Positions 21,535 through 34,636 of a stretch of DNA of 64,000 nt are shown here, piece by piece. The DNA comes from Streptomyces sp. NBC_00102. Its GTDB lineage: Bacteria > Actinomycetota > Actinomycetes > Streptomycetales > Streptomycetaceae. The stretch covers positions 558,001 to 622,000 of the forward strand of contig NZ_JAPEMC010000001.1 in the NCBI RefSeq assembly GCF_026343115.1. The letters are read 5' to 3'. The position numbers and the translations under genes were made by a program. Every line of letters begins with the position of its first letter. The first letter of the stretch is position 1. The notes beneath the pieces are model-generated. The model was given only the letters and a program-made list of their open reading frames with translations. It had not been told where the DNA came from and did no database searches.

Positions 21535-22764
21535 GTGAGCAGCGACCCGTGGGGCCGTGTCGACGAGACGGGCACCGTGTACGTGCGTACTGCCGAGGGC
21601 GAGCAGGTCGTCGGTTCGTGGCAGGCCGGTACGCCCGAGGAGGCGCTGGCCTATTTCGAGCGCAAGTACGAGGGCTTGGTGGTCGAGATCGGCCTCCTCG
21701 AAAAGCGGGTGAAGACCACCGATCTGTCGTCGAAGGACGCGACGGCGGCGATCGACCACCTGCGGACGCAGATCGACGAGCACCATGCGGTGGGCGACCT
21801 CGCGGCGCTGCGGACCCGGCTGGACGCGCTCGTCGCGACGGTCGACTCGCGGCGCGAGGAGCGCAAGGTCCAGAAGGCGAAGCAGACCGACGAGGCCAAG
21901 CAGGCCAAGGAGAAGCTGGTCGCCGAGGCCGAGGAGCTGGCGCAGAGCGAGCAGTGGCGCTCCGCGGGAGAGCGGCTGCGGGCGCTCGTCGACATCTGGA
22001 AGGGCCTGCCGAGGCTCGACCGCAAGTCGGACGACGAGCTGTGGCACCGCTTCTCGCACGCGCGGTCCGCGTTCTCCAAGCGCCGCAAGGCCCACTTCGC
22101 CTCGCTGGACGCCCAGCGCGAGGAGGCCCGCAAGGTCAAGGAGAAGCTGGTCGCCGAGGCCGAGTCGCTCTCCGGGTCGAAGGAGTGGGGCGACACCGCG
22201 GCCCGCTACCGCGACCTGATGACGGAGTGGAAGGCCGCGGGCCGAGCCCAGCGCGAGGCCGAGGACGAACTGTGGAACCGTTTCCGCGGTGCGCAGGACG
22301 TCTTCTTCGCCGCCCGCAGCGAGACCTTCGCCGAGCGGGACGCGGAGCAGGGCGAGAACCTCAAGCTCAAGGAGGAGCTCGCCGCCGAGGCCGAGAAGCT
22401 GGTGCCGGTGCGGGACCTCAAGGCGGCCCGTGCCGCCTTCCGGTCCATCAACGAGCGCTGGGAGGCCATCGGTCACGTGCCGCGCGACGCCCGGCCGAAG
22501 GTCGAGGGCCGCGTGCACGCCGTGGAGCGGGCGCTCCAGGAGGCCGAGGAGTCGGAGTGGCGCCGGACCAACCCCGAGGCGCGTGCGCGTGCCGCGGGGC
22601 TGACCGGTCAGCTCCAGGCCGCCGTGGACAAGCTGCGCGGTCAGATCGACACCGCCCGCGCCTCGGGCAACAACGCCCGTGCCGACAAGCTCGCCCGTGA
22701 GCTCGAAGGCCGGCAGGCGCTGCTCGACCAGGCCCTGAAGGGCCTGGAGGAGTTCGGCGGCTGA
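21535..22764 (+). CDS. DUF349-domain protein
   Basis: 409 residues from GTG 21535, preceded by GGAGGAGG. After an N-terminal stretch (SSDPWGRVDETGTVYVR) it is almost entirely charged helix. It carries repeated DUF349 units, each with a W...R/K...DELW.RF signature (DDELWHRF, EDELWNRF). The repeats share segments such as EKLVAEAE. Cytoplasmic, rich in coiled coil. DUF349 proteins have no firmly established function. Convergent with relA and sharing its terminator. Confidence 0.85.
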   Translation: MSSDPWGRVDETGTVYVRTAEGEQVVGSWQAGTPEEALAYFERKYEGLVVEIGLLEKRVKTTDLSSKDATAAIDHLRTQIDEHHAVGDLAALRTRLDALVATVDSRREERKVQKAKQTDEAKQAKEKLVAEAEELAQSEQWRSAGERLRALVDIWKGLPRLDRKSDDELWHRFSHARSAFSKRRKAHFASLDAQREEARKVKEKLVAEAESLSGSKEWGDTAARYRDLMTEWKAAGRAQREAEDELWNRFRGAQDVFFAARSETFAERDAEQGENLKLKEELAAEAEKLVPVRDLKAARAAFRSINERWEAIGHVPRDARPKVEGRVHAVERALQEAEESEWRRTNPEARARAAGLTGQLQAAVDKLRGQIDTARASGNNARADKLARELEGRQALLDQALKGLEEFGG

Positions 22765-22780
22765 CGGTCCGACCGGCCGG

Positions 22781-22835
22781 CAACGAAGGAGGGGCTCCCG
22801 TACGCACGACGCGTACGGGAGCCCCTCCTTCGTTG
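22781..22835. terminator. Bidirectional terminator between the DUF349 gene and relA
   Basis: Perfect 25-bp stem (22781-22805 with 22811-22835) and a 5-base loop. It serves both converging genes, 16 bases past one stop and 12 past the other. Confidence 0.95.
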
Positions 22836-22847
22836 CTGCTTACGTGC

Positions 22848-25403
<2,556 letters not shown>

Positions 25404-25513
25404 GGGCACTCCTCGTGCGTATCCGGACTACCCGGAAGGCCATGGTATCGAGCCACCGACGGCTCCTCGTCCGGGGACCGTGGAAGCCCGGAAACCCGGA
25501 GAGCCTGACAACG

Positions 25514-25550
25514 CGCGCGGGCACCCGGTTGTTCCCCGGATGCCCGCGCG
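25514..25550 (-). terminator. Terminator downstream of apt
   Basis: 15-bp stem with one mismatch (25514-25528 with 25536-25550), 28 bases past the apt stop. Confidence 0.75.
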
Positions 25551-25577
25551 TGGTCGTACCAACCTCTCGGAGGGTGA

Positions 25578-26126
25578 TCAGACGGTGATCAGTGCCTCCA
25601 GCGGAGCCCCTTGGAGGGCGGGCTCCAGACGGCTGCGGCCGTCGAGGAAGCCGAGCTCCATGAGGACCGCGACACCCGCGACCTTCGCGCCCGCCCGCCG
25701 GATGAGCTCCAGCGAGGCTTCGGCGGTGCCGCCGGTGGCGAGGACGTCGTCGATGACCATGATCCGGTCGTCGGCGGAGATGTCCTCGGCGTGCACCTCG
25801 ATCTCGGCGGTGCCGTACTCGAGGTCGTAGGCCTGGCGGAGGGTGGCTCCGGGCAGCTTTCCGGCCTTGCGCACGGGAATGAAGCCGAGTCCGGCGCGGA
25901 CGGCGACGGGCGCGGCGAGGATGAAGCCGCGTGCCTCCAGCCCGACGACCCGGGTGGCGCCGTGCCGGACGCACAGCTCCGCGAGGACGTCGGTCAGTGC
26001 CGAGAAGGCGACCGGGTCCGCGAGCAGCGGGGTGATGTCCTTGAAGAGGACGCCCGGCTTCGGGTAGTCGTGCACGTCGCGGATGCGGCTGAGGAGCAGC
26101 TCCCGGACGGATTCGGTGCTGGTCAT
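25578..26126 (-). CDS. apt: Adenine phosphoribosyltransferase
   Basis: Salvages adenine to AMP. 182 residues. It has the family opening PGVLFKDITPLL, GLEARGFILAAPVA, and the PRPP-binding loop MVIDDVLATGGTAEA. The ATG overlaps the secF stop as ATGA, so it is translationally coupled to the Sec genes, an arrangement conserved in Streptomyces together with relA next door. Confidence 0.95.
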   Translation of the reverse strand: MTSTESVRELLLSRIRDVHDYPKPGVLFKDITPLLADPVAFSALTDVLAELCVRHGATRVVGLEARGFILAAPVAVRAGLGFIPVRKAGKLPGATLRQAYDLEYGTAEIEVHAEDISADDRIMVIDDVLATGGTAEASLELIRRAGAKVAGVAVLMELGFLDGRSRLEPALQGAPLEALITV

Positions 26127-27238
26127 CGACGCTTCCCCTGACCGCGGCCGGTGCTGCCACCGGGCTCGCGACGCTGGCCGATCACCGAGGCCGAGGAGCC
26201 GGCTCCGGCACCCGCGTACCCGGTGTCGTCCTGCGGCTCGTCGTCCTCCTCGGACTCGCCCTTGGCCGCGGCCGCGGCGCGCTTGGCGAGAACGCGCTTG
26301 GTGAGCGCCTTCATCTGCGGCTCGCGCTCCTTGAGGTCGGTGACGAGCGGCGTGGCGATGAAGATCGAGGAGTACGCACCGGCCGCGAGGCCGACGAACA
26401 GCGACAGCGAGATGTCGTTCAGCATGCCGGCGCCGAGGACGCCGCCACCGATGAAGAGCAGACCCGCGACGGGGAGGAGCGCGACCACGGTGGTGTTGAT
26501 GGAACGGACCAGCGTGCCGTTGATCGACTTGTTGGCGATCTCGCTGTACGTGTACCGGGTCTGCTTGGTGATCCCCTTCTGGCCCTCCTTGAGGCTGTCG
26601 AAGACGACGACCGTGTCGTAGAGGGAGTAACCGAGGATGGTGAGCAGACCGATCACGGTGCCCGGGGTGACCTCGAAGCCGACCAGGGCGTAGACACCGA
26701 CCGTGATGGTGATGTCGTGGATCAGCGCCACGAGGGCGGCGACCGCCATCCGCCACTCGAAGGCGATGGCGAGGTAGACCACCACGAGGACCATGAAGAT
26801 CCCGAGGCCGGTCCACGCCTTGTTGGCGATCTGCTCGCCCCAGCTCGGGCCGACCAGGTCGGCGTTGATCTTCGACGCGGGAACGCCGAGGTCCTTCGAG
26901 AGCTGGGTCTTGATGCCGTCGGCCTTGGCGGTGTCGACCTCGGTGATCTGGATGCGCAGACCGCCGTTGCCGAGCTCCTGCACGATCGCCTCGTGGCCGG
27001 AGGCGGTCTGGGCCGCCTCCTGGGCCTGCGAGGTGGAGATCTTGGCCTTGGTGTCGGTCGTGAAGACCGCGCCGCCCTTGAACTCGATGCCCATGTTCAG
27101 GCCGCCGACCACCAGGCCGACGATGGCCGTGATGGTGATCAGGATCGAGACGCCGTACCAGATCTTGCGCTTACCGATGAAGTCGTAGCCGAGCTCGCCT
27201 CGGTAGAGCCGGGCGCCGATGCTGCCGAGTCGCGACAT
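26123..27238 (-). CDS. secF: Protein translocase subunit SecF
   Basis: Partner of SecD in the proton-driven step of Sec export. 371 residues, six membrane segments, with MGIEFKGGAVF in the first periplasmic loop and LTILGYSLYDTVVVFD in the fourth to fifth segments. The C-terminal tail is acidic and then Gly/Arg-rich. ATG 27238 has GAAGGAGG inside the end of secD, one base after the secD stop (TGA-G-ATG). Confidence 0.96.
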   Translation of the reverse strand: MSRLGSIGARLYRGELGYDFIGKRKIWYGVSILITITAIVGLVVGGLNMGIEFKGGAVFTTDTKAKISTSQAQEAAQTASGHEAIVQELGNGGLRIQITEVDTAKADGIKTQLSKDLGVPASKINADLVGPSWGEQIANKAWTGLGIFMVLVVVYLAIAFEWRMAVAALVALIHDITITVGVYALVGFEVTPGTVIGLLTILGYSLYDTVVVFDSLKEGQKGITKQTRYTYSEIANKSINGTLVRSINTTVVALLPVAGLLFIGGGVLGAGMLNDISLSLFVGLAAGAYSSIFIATPLVTDLKEREPQMKALTKRVLAKRAAAAAKGESEEDDEPQDDTGYAGAGAGSSASVIGQRREPGGSTGRGQGKRR

Positions 27239-27239
27239 C

Positions 27240-29057
27240 TCACGCCTCCTTCGGGTCGGTGGAGGAGTTGACACGGCGCGAGCGGCGCAGCGGCGGCTTG
27301 GCGCCGAGCCGCTTCGGGTCCAGCCCGGACCACGGGTGGCCGCTGGAGAAGAACTTCGTCCGGCCCATCAGCGTCATGACCGGCTTGGTGAAGAAGAACA
27401 CCACGACGACGTCGAGCACCGTGGTCAGGCCGAGCGTGAACGCGAAGCCCTGGACCTTGCCGACGGTGACCACGAAGAGCACGGCGGCGGCGAGGAACGA
27501 CACGAAGTCGGAGACCAGGATGGTGCGCCGGGCACGCGGCCAGGCACGTTCGATGGCCGGCCGGAGGGTGCGTCCCTCGCGGATCTCGTCTCTCACTCGT
27601 TCGAAGTACACGATGAACGAGTCGGCGGTGATACCGATGGCCACGATGGCACCACAGACCGCCGGCAGGTTCAGCGCGAAGCCGATGGCCGGGCCGAGCA
27701 GGGCCATGATCGTGTACGTGAGGATGCCGGAGGCCAGGAGGCTCAGCAGCGCGATGGACGCGAGGCCGCGGTAGTACGCCACCAGGTAGATGACGACCAG
27801 GGCCAGACCGATGGCACCGGCGATCAGACCGGCCTGGAGCTGCTCTCCGCCGAGGGCGGCGGTCACCGTGGTGACGCTCGCCTCCTTGAAGGTCAGCGGC
27901 AGGGCGCCGTAGGACAGGATGTTGCCGAGGTCCTGGGCCGACTGCTGGGTGAAGTTGCCCGAGATCTGGGCGTTGGCGCTGAGCGCGCTGGCGACCGAGG
28001 GAGCGGAGACCACTTCGCCGTCGAGGACGATGGCGAACTGGTTCATCGGCGAGGTCTGCTGCGCCAGCGTCGACGTGATCTTGTTGAACTTCTTCGCGCC
28101 GGCGGAGTTGAACTCCATCGTCACGATCCACTCACCGGTGGACTGGTCGATGGCGCCCTGGGCGTTGTCCACGTCGCTGCCGGAGACCTCGGCCGGGCCG
28201 AGGACGTACTTCTCGTAGCTGCCCGGGGTGTTGGAGCCGCAGGCGACGATGGTGTCGGTGGCCTTGGCGTCCTGGCCGGCCTCGGCGCGCTGCTTCGGGT
28301 CGGAGCAGTCGAGGGCGGCGAACTCGGCCTGGAGCTTCGCGGTGGCCGGGTCGACGGAGGCGCTCGGCGAGGCGGTGTCGGTCGCGGCGGCATCATCGGT
28401 GGCGGCGGCGGTCGCGGCGGCCGAGGCCGTGGCGCTCGGCGTGGTGTCCTTGGTCAGCGCTCCGGTGACGGCGCGGCCCTGGGTGGTGGCGCTCGCCGAG
28501 GGAGTTGCCGAGGAGTCTGCCTTGTCGCCGTCCGTGGCCGTCGCGCCGTCGGTGGCCTTCGCGGAGGCCGAAGCCGACGCGGAGGGGGCCGGCGAGGCGC
28601 TGCCGGAGGGAGTGGCGGTGGCCGAAGGGGTGGCGTCGGAGCCGCTGGCCTCGACGGTCAGAACGGGCCGGAAGTAGAGCTGGGCGGTCGTACCGACCTG
28701 CTCACGGGCCTGCTCGGAGTTGGTCCCCTTCGGGATGTTCACGATGATGTTGCTGGAGCCCTGGGTCTGAACCTCGGCCTCGGACACACCGAGACCGTTG
28801 ACACGGCGCTCGATGATGTTGACGGCCGTGTTCATGTTGGTCTCGTTGATCGCGTCCGGCTTGCCGGGCTGGCTCTTGGCCTGGAGCGTGATCGACGTTC
28901 CACCCGCCAGGTCGATGCCCAGTCTCGGAGTGGTGTGGCCGGACAGGAACATCCCGCCAGCGAGCGCGACCATGACGATCAGGATGAGAGCCAGGGAACG
29001 CCCCGGCTTTCCCTGACCGCCACCGGCCGGCCCTCGGCCCTTCTTCGGTGCTGCCAC
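27240..29057 (-). CDS. secD: Protein translocase subunit SecD with a low-complexity extracytoplasmic insert
   Basis: 605 residues from GTG 29057. First membrane segment at about 20-38, then PRLGIDLAGGTSITLQA. The P1 head region contains NIIERRVNGLGVSEAEVQTQG. A stretch of roughly 120 residues made almost only of Ala, Ser, Thr, Pro and Asp follows before the domain resumes. The C-terminal five membrane segments carry AAVCGAIVAIGITADSFIVYFERVRDE. Works with SecF, YajC and SecYEG. Confidence 0.95.
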   Translation of the reverse strand: MAAPKKGRGPAGGGQGKPGRSLALILIVMVALAGGMFLSGHTTPRLGIDLAGGTSITLQAKSQPGKPDAINETNMNTAVNIIERRVNGLGVSEAEVQTQGSSNIIVNIPKGTNSEQAREQVGTTAQLYFRPVLTVEASGSDATPSATATPSGSASPAPSASASASAKATDGATATDGDKADSSATPSASATTQGRAVTGALTKDTTPSATASAAATAAATDDAAATDTASPSASVDPATAKLQAEFAALDCSDPKQRAEAGQDAKATDTIVACGSNTPGSYEKYVLGPAEVSGSDVDNAQGAIDQSTGEWIVTMEFNSAGAKKFNKITSTLAQQTSPMNQFAIVLDGEVVSAPSVASALSANAQISGNFTQQSAQDLGNILSYGALPLTFKEASVTTVTAALGGEQLQAGLIAGAIGLALVVIYLVAYYRGLASIALLSLLASGILTYTIMALLGPAIGFALNLPAVCGAIVAIGITADSFIVYFERVRDEIREGRTLRPAIERAWPRARRTILVSDFVSFLAAAVLFVVTVGKVQGFAFTLGLTTVLDVVVVFFFTKPVMTLMGRTKFFSSGHPWSGLDPKRLGAKPPLRRSRRVNSSTDPKEA

Positions 29058-29204
29058 CTTTTCGTTTCTCCCTGTCCAACCGCTCCGCGCCGGGTACGCG
29101 CCCGAGCGGCCACGAAGTGTTGTGGGGACCCGCCCCCGCAGAAGACCGAACGGTCCGGGGAGACCGCGCACCGGCTGGGCCGGCGGTCTCCCCGTGTCGT
29201 ACGA

Positions 29205-29681
29205 CTACTTCGCGCCGGTGTCGCCTTCGTCCTTGATGTCCTTGGCGTCCTTCGCCTCGACGTCCTTCGCCGGGGTGCCCTCGGCGTCGGAGTCGTCCGC
29301 GAACTTCTTGTCCAGGTCGATCTTCTCGTCACCGTCGGTGTGACCCTCGGTGAGCGAGGAGGCGTCGTCCGGCACGACCGGGGAGTCGAGCTCCTCGGTG
29401 TCGCCGTGGACGATGCGGTTGTACTCCGCGTCGTCCAGGACCGCGCCGACGGCGTTCTTCGCATAGATCGCGTGGACGCCGGGGGCGACCTCCAGGAGGA
29501 CGGTGTCCTCCTGGACTTCCTTGACCGTGGCGTACATGCCACCGATGGTGCGGACGCCGGTGCCGGGCTGCATCTCGTTGCGCATCTGCGAGGCAGCCTC
29601 CTGCTTCTTCTTGGCGGACCGGGACATCATGAACATGACGCCGAAGATCAGGATGACGGGGAGAAGAAGTTGGAGACTCAC
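29205..29681 (-). CDS. yajC: Preprotein translocase subunit YajC
   Basis: 158 residues from GTG 29681 (GAAGGA ahead). One N-terminal membrane segment LQLLLPVILIFGVMFMM, then RSAKKKQEAA and the conserved core TIGGMYATVKEVQEDTVLLEVAPG. An unusually long acidic tail of Asp/Glu/Lys follows. It accompanies SecDF. First gene of yajC-secD-secF-apt. Confidence 0.93.
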   Translation of the reverse strand: MSLQLLLPVILIFGVMFMMSRSAKKKQEAASQMRNEMQPGTGVRTIGGMYATVKEVQEDTVLLEVAPGVHAIYAKNAVGAVLDDAEYNRIVHGDTEELDSPVVPDDASSLTEGHTDGDEKIDLDKKFADDSDAEGTPAKDVEAKDAKDIKDEGDTGAK

Positions 29682-29847
29682 AGGACGGATTTCCTTCGCA
29701 CGACCGCGCTGAAAAAGCGGCCTGTATCTACGGGGGTGGGTACACCGACCTTTAAGGGCGGCATCGGCGGAGTCTAAGCGAGTCCGCATCGCTGGAACAA
29801 CGTCCAGGATGGCACTCCGGTTCCGCAAATGGTCAAGCTGTGACGCA

Positions 29848-30942
29848 TCACGCCCCGAACAGGCCCGCTTGTCCCTTTACGCCGTGCTGCGGCGGAACGA
29901 GCCCCAGATGGGCCCAGGCGGCCGGTGTGGCCACCCTTCCGCGCGGTGTCCTGGCCAGCAGCCCTTCGCGTACGAGGAAGGGCTCGGCGACCTCCTCGAC
30001 CGTCTCGCGCTCCTCCCCCACCGCGACGGCGAGGGTGGAGAGGCCGACGGGACCGCCGCCGAAGAGCTTCAGCAGGGCGCCGAGGACGGCCCGGTCGAGC
30101 CGGTCGAGCCCGCGTGCGTCGACCTCGTACACCTTGAGGGCCGCGGCGGCGATGTCCCGGTCGATCACGCCGTCCGCCTTGACCTGGGCGTAGTCGCGGA
30201 CCCGGCGCAGCAACCGGTTGGCGATGCGGGGGGTACCCCGGGAGCGGCCGGCGATCTCGGCGGCGCCCGCGGTGTCGATGGCCACGTCGAGGAGTCCCGC
30301 GGAGCGGTGGATCACCCGCTCCAGCTCGGCGGGGGCGTAGAACTCCATGTGGCCGGTGAAGCCGAAACGGTCCCTCAGCGGGGGCGGCAGCAGACCGGCC
30401 CGGGTGGTCGCGCCGACCAGGGTGAAGGGCGGGAGTTCGAGGGGGATGGCGGTGGCGCCGGGGCCCTTGCCGACGATCACGTCGACGCGGAAGTCCTCCA
30501 TCGCCATGTAGAGCATCTCCTCGGCGGGCCGGGACATGCGGTGGATCTCGTCCAGGAAGAGCACCTCGCCCTCCTGGAGGGAGGAGAGGATCGCGGCGAG
30601 GTCGCCCGCATGCTGGATCGCCGGCCCGGAGGTGATCCGGATGGGGGCGTTCATCTCCGCCGCGATGATCATCGAAAGAGTGGTCTTGCCGAGGCCGGGC
30701 GCCCCCGACAGCAGTACGTGGTCGGCGGTGGCGCCCCGGGCGCGGGCGGCCTTGAGGACGAGGTCGAGCTGTTCGCGGACCTTCTCCTGGCCCACGAACT
30801 CGTCGAGGTCCTTGGGGCGCAGGGCGGCTTCGACGGCGGTGTCCTCGCCGTCCGCGACGCCGGTGACCAGCCGGTCGTCGTAGGCCGCCGCCGCGTCGGC
30901 CGCCCGCTCGTCGGTGTCGGGTCCGGTCTCGTCCCAGTTCAT
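29848..30942 (-). CDS. ruvB: Holliday junction helicase RuvB
   Basis: AAA+ motor for branch migration with RuvA. 364 residues. It has [14 protein letters not shown], Walker [11 protein letters not shown], Walker [32 protein letters not shown] and a C-terminal winged helix ending in [17 protein letters not shown] 30942 follows AGGACAG. 32 bases after ruvA. Confidence 0.97.
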   Translation of the reverse strand: MNWDETGPDTDERAADAAAAYDDRLVTGVADGEDTAVEAALRPKDLDEFVGQEKVREQLDLVLKAARARGATADHVLLSGAPGLGKTTLSMIIAAEMNAPIRITSGPAIQHAGDLAAILSSLQEGEVLFLDEIHRMSRPAEEMLYMAMEDFRVDVIVGKGPGATAIPLELPPFTLVGATTRAGLLPPPLRDRFGFTGHMEFYAPAELERVIHRSAGLLDVAIDTAGAAEIAGRSRGTPRIANRLLRRVRDYAQVKADGVIDRDIAAAALKVYEVDARGLDRLDRAVLGALLKLFGGGPVGLSTLAVAVGEERETVEEVAEPFLVREGLLARTPRGRVATPAAWAHLGLVPPQHGVKGQAGLFGA

Positions 30943-30974
30943 CGGGTCTGTCCTGCCTCGGGGGTCGGCGCCGG

Positions 30975-31601
30975 TCAGCGGGTGCGGTTGAGGGTCTGGA
31001 GGGCCGCGCGCAGCAGCTGCGGCACGGGGGGCCGGACGCCGTCCGCGAGGGCCGCCTCAGCCTGCGGGGCGACGGCGGACACCGCGTCCTCGGCCTCCCT
31101 GGCGGCGTAGCCGAGGCCGATCAGCGCGGACTGGAGCTGCTCGCGCCAGTCGGCGACGGCTGCGGCGCCGGGCGCCTGCCGGCCGATGTGGGCGCCCGAC
31201 GGGGCGCCGAGCCGGTCCTTGAGCTCCAGCAGGAGCTTCTGGGCGCCCTTCTTGCCGATCCCGGAGACGGCCATCAGGGCCTTCTCGTCGCCGGTCGAGA
31301 CGGCCTGGCGCAGCGCGTCGGGGCTGTGGGTGGCGAGCATGGCCTGGGCGAGCCGGGGGCCGACGCCGCTGGCGGTCTGGAGCAGTTCGAAGACCTGGCG
31401 CTCGTCGTCGTCGGCGAAGCCGTAGAGCGTGAGGGAGTCCTCGCGCACGACGAGGGAGGTGGCGAGCCTGGCCTGCTGTCCGATCCGGAGATCGGCCAGG
31501 GTGCGCGGGGCGCACTGGACGGCCATGCCGACGCCGCCGACCTCGATGACGGCCGTGGCCGGGGAGAGGGCGGCCACCGGGCCGGAGAGGAAGGCGATCA
31601 T
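30975..31601 (-). CDS. ruvA: Holliday junction binding protein RuvA
   Basis: 208 residues. Domain I opens [12 protein letters not shown], domain II has helix-hairpin-helix motifs ([31 protein letters not shown]), and the C-terminal domain III binds RuvB. The ATG overlaps the ruvC stop (ATGA). Middle gene of ruvCAB. Confidence 0.97.
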   Translation of the reverse strand: MIAFLSGPVAALSPATAVIEVGGVGMAVQCAPRTLADLRIGQQARLATSLVVREDSLTLYGFADDDERQVFELLQTASGVGPRLAQAMLATHSPDALRQAVSTGDEKALMAVSGIGKKGAQKLLLELKDRLGAPSGAHIGRQAPGAAAVADWREQLQSALIGLGYAAREAEDAVSAVAPQAEAALADGVRPPVPQLLRAALQTLNRTR

Positions 31602-32131
31602 GGGGTACGGCCTTTCAGCGTGCGATGGGCGGCGACGGCCTGCTGGAGCCGGTTCTGCGCGGGGGCCCGCCAGATGTGGCAGATCGCGAGCGCGAGGGCG
31701 TCGGCGGCGTCGGCGGGCTTGGGCGGGGCGTCGAGCCGGAGCAGCCGGGTGACCATGGCGCCGACCTGCGCCTTGTCGGCGCGTCCCGATCCGGTGACGG
31801 CGGCCTTGACCTCGCTGGGGGTGTGCAGGGCGACGGGGATGCCGCGCCGGGCGGCGCAGAGCATGGCGACCGCGCTGGCCTGGGCGGTGCCCATGACCGT
31901 GCGGACGTTGTGCTGGCTGAACACCCGCTCGACGGCGACGAATTCGGGTCGGTGTTCGTCGAGCCACTGCTCGATGCCGCGTTCGACGGCGACCAGGCGG
32001 TCGCCGAGTTCGGCTTCGGGCGGGGTGCGCACCACGCCGACACCGAGCATGGTCAGCGGACGCCCGGCGACGCCTTCGACGACGCCGACGCCGCACCGGG
32101 TCAGCCCCGGGTCCACGCCGAGTACGCGCAC
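31598..32131 (-). CDS. ruvC: Crossover junction endonuclease RuvC
   Basis: Resolves Holliday junctions. 177 residues from GTG 32131. RNase H fold acidic residues are seen in [30 protein letters not shown] and the final [12 protein letters not shown]. First gene of the ruvCAB operon. Confidence 0.97.
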   Translation of the reverse strand: MRVLGVDPGLTRCGVGVVEGVAGRPLTMLGVGVVRTPPEAELGDRLVAVERGIEQWLDEHRPEFVAVERVFSQHNVRTVMGTAQASAVAMLCAARRGIPVALHTPSEVKAAVTGSGRADKAQVGAMVTRLLRLDAPPKPADAADALALAICHIWRAPAQNRLQQAVAAHRTLKGRTP

Positions 32132-32200
32132 GGAGCGCCCCCTGTCCTCACCGCTCGGTCAACTGTTCTGGCAGGTTATCGGGCGGCTCTGACAACGCGA

Positions 32201-32232
32201 CGGGCCGACGGGGGTGTGTCCCCGCCGGCCCG
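32201..32232 (-). terminator. Terminator downstream of the YebC-family gene
   Basis: 13-bp stem with one A/C mismatch (32201-32213 with 32220-32232), between the YebC-family stop and ruvC. Confidence 0.7.
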
Positions 32233-32262
32233 TGTCGCGTGCTGTCTCCCGGTCGCCCGGAA

Positions 32263-33018
32263 TCAGGCGGCGTCGAGCTTCTCCATGACCTCGTCCGAGA
32301 CGTCGAAGTTGGCGAAGACGTTCTGCACGTCGTCGCTGTCCTCCAGCGCGTCGATGAGCTTGAAGATCTTGCGCGCGCCCTCTTCGTCGAGCTCGACCTG
32401 CATGGTGGGCAGGAAGTTGGCGTCGGCGGAGTCGTAGTCGATGCCCGCCTCCTGGAGCGCGGTGCGGACCGCGACCATGTCGGTGGCCTCGCTGACGACC
32501 TCGAAGGTGTCGCCGAGGTCGTTGACCTCTTCGGCGCCCGCGTCGAGCACGGCGCCGAGCACGTCGTCCTCGGTCAGCTCGCCCTTGGGCAGGTTGATGA
32601 CGCCCTTGCGGTTGAACAGGTACGACACGGAGCCCGGGTCGGCCATCGAGCCGCCGTTGCGGGTCATCGCCACGCGCACGTCGGAGGCGGCGCGGTTGCG
32701 GTTGTCGGTGAGGCACTCGATGAGCACCGCGACACCGTTGGGGCCGTAGCCTTCGTACATGATCGTCTCGTAGTCGGCGCCGCCCGCCTCGAGACCGCCG
32801 CCGCGCTTGACCGCGGAGTCGATGTTCTTGTTCGGGACCGAGCTCTTCTTCGCCTTCTGGATGGCGTCGACGAGCGTCGGGTTGCCGTCGGGGTCCACGC
32901 CGCCCGAGCGGGCCGCGACCTCGATGTTCTTGATCAGCTTCGCGAAGAGCTTGCCGCGCTTGGCGTCAACCACGGCCTTCTTGTGCTTCGTCGTAGCCCA
33001 TTTAGAGTGGCCGGACAT
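32263..33018 (-). CDS. YebC/PmpR family regulator or translation factor
   Basis: 251 residues from ATG 33018, with GAAGGAGAAGGCAG ahead. It opens [23 protein letters not shown], the family signature, and has [19 protein letters not shown]. Described variously as a DNA-binding regulator and, more recently, as a factor that relieves ribosome stalling. Cytoplasmic. It sits between ruvC and pdxT as in many actinobacteria. Confidence 0.95.
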   Translation of the reverse strand: MSGHSKWATTKHKKAVVDAKRGKLFAKLIKNIEVAARSGGVDPDGNPTLVDAIQKAKKSSVPNKNIDSAVKRGGGLEAGGADYETIMYEGYGPNGVAVLIECLTDNRNRAASDVRVAMTRNGGSMADPGSVSYLFNRKGVINLPKGELTEDDVLGAVLDAGAEEVNDLGDTFEVVSEATDMVAVRTALQEAGIDYDSADANFLPTMQVELDEEGARKIFKLIDALEDSDDVQNVFANFDVSDEVMEKLDAA

Positions 33019-33078
33019 CTGCCTTCTCCTTCGCGTCACCAAAATCGATCCGAACCCGAGAGATCCTACCGGGATCGT

Positions 33079-33681
33079 TCAGAGCACTGCGCGCACCATC
33101 TCGACGAAGAGCGCGTGGACGCGGTGGTCGCCGGTCAGTTCCGGGTGGAACGAGGTCGCCAGGGCGTTTTTCTGGCGCACGGCGACGATATGACCGCGAT
33201 GTTCGGCGAGTACCTCGACCTGGGCGCCCACCGATTCCACCCAGGGGGCCCGGATGAACACGCCCTCCACCGGTCCGTCGGCCTCCTCCTCGATGCCCCG
33301 TACGGTGACGGAGGCTTCGAAGGACTCGTTCTGGCGGCCGAAGGCGTTGCGGCGCACGATCATGTCGATGCCGCCGACGGTCTCCTGGCCCGCGCGGGGG
33401 TCCAGGATCTTGTCGGCGAGCATGATCATGCCCGCGCAGGTGCCGTAGACCGGCATGCCTGCCCGGACCCGCTCGCGCAGCGGCTCCATCATGCCGAAGA
33501 GCACGGCGAGTTTGGACATGGTGGTGGATTCGCCGCCGGGGATGACGAGGCCGTCGACCCCGGCGAGTTCCTCGGGGCGCCTGACCGGCCTGGCCAGGGC
33601 GTCCGCCGAGGCCAGGGCGATCAGGTGCTCGCGTACGTCGCCCTGGAGAGCCAGGACCCCGATCACGGGTGTGTCGCTCAT
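33079..33681 (-). CDS. pdxT: Pyridoxal 5'-phosphate synthase glutaminase subunit
   Basis: Hydrolyses glutamine and passes ammonia to PdxS. 200 residues. Class I glutamine amidotransferase with [20 protein letters not shown], the nucleophile in [11 protein letters not shown] and the His/Glu pair in SFHPELTGD. 6 bases after pdxS. Confidence 0.96.
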   Translation of the reverse strand: MSDTPVIGVLALQGDVREHLIALASADALARPVRRPEELAGVDGLVIPGGESTTMSKLAVLFGMMEPLRERVRAGMPVYGTCAGMIMLADKILDPRAGQETVGGIDMIVRRNAFGRQNESFEASVTVRGIEEEADGPVEGVFIRAPWVESVGAQVEVLAEHRGHIVAVRQKNALATSFHPELTGDHRVHALFVEMVRAVL

Positions 33682-33687
33682 CGGGGG

Positions 33688-34617
33688 CTACCAGCCGCGG
33701 TTGGCGTAGCGCTCGGTCTCGGGCAGCGTGTCGCAGTTGATGCCGACCATGGCCTCGCCCAGGTTGCGGGAGGCGTCCGCGATGACCTTCGGGTCGTCGT
33801 AGAAGGTGGTGGCCTTCACGATGGCGGCGGCGCGCTTGGCCGGGTCGCCGGACTTGAAGATGCCGGAGCCGACGAAGACGCCCTCGGCACCGAGCTGACG
33901 CATGAGCGCGGCGTCGGCGGGGGTGGCGACGCCGCCGGCGGAGAAGAGCACCACGGGGAGCTTGCCGAGCTCGGCGACCTCCTTGACCAGCTCGTACGGG
34001 GCGCGCAGCTCCTTGGCGGCGGCGTACAGCTCGTTGTTGTCGTAGCCGCGCAGCCGGGCGATCTCGTTCTTGATCTGGCGCAGGTGGCGGACCGCCTCCA
34101 CGACGTTGCCGGTGCCGGCCTCACCCTTGGAACGGATCATCGCGGCACCCTCGGCGATACGGCGCAGGGCCTCGCCCAGGTTGGTGGCGCCGCAGACGAA
34201 CGGGGTGGTGAAGGCGAACTTGTCGCTGTGGTTGACCTCGTCGGCCGGGGTGAGGACCTCGGACTCGTCGATGTAGTCGACGCCGAGGGACTGGAGGACC
34301 TGGGCCTCCACGAAGTGGCCGATGCGGGACTTGGCCATGACCGGGATGGAGACGGCCCCGATGATCTCCTCGATCATGTTGGGGTCGGACATCCGGGCCA
34401 CGCCGCCGTCCTTGCGGATGTCGGCCGGTACGCGCTCCAGGGCCATCACGGCCACCGCGCCCGCGTCCTCGGCGATCTTCGCCTGCTCGGCGTCGACGAC
34501 GTCCATGATCACGCCGCCCTTGAGCTGCTCGGCCATACCGCGCTTGACGCGGGCGGTGCCGGTGGCGGGAGAAGCGGCGGACACTGCGGACTGCGGGGTG
34601 CTGGGAAGCGTGGACAC
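33688..34617 (-). CDS. pdxS: Pyridoxal 5'-phosphate synthase subunit PdxS
   Basis: Makes PLP from ribose 5-phosphate, glyceraldehyde 3-phosphate and ammonia. 309 residues from GTG 34617. It carries [32 protein letters not shown] (active-site Lys), [15 protein letters not shown] and [20 protein letters not shown]. Forms dodecamers with PdxT in known relatives. Confidence 0.97.
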   Translation of the reverse strand: MSTLPSTPQSAVSAASPATGTARVKRGMAEQLKGGVIMDVVDAEQAKIAEDAGAVAVMALERVPADIRKDGGVARMSDPNMIEEIIGAVSIPVMAKSRIGHFVEAQVLQSLGVDYIDESEVLTPADEVNHSDKFAFTTPFVCGATNLGEALRRIAEGAAMIRSKGEAGTGNVVEAVRHLRQIKNEIARLRGYDNNELYAAAKELRAPYELVKEVAELGKLPVVLFSAGGVATPADAALMRQLGAEGVFVGSGIFKSGDPAKRAAAIVKATTFYDDPKVIADASRNLGEAMVGINCDTLPETERYANRGW

Positions 34618-34636
34618 GGGACCTCACTCGGTGAAA

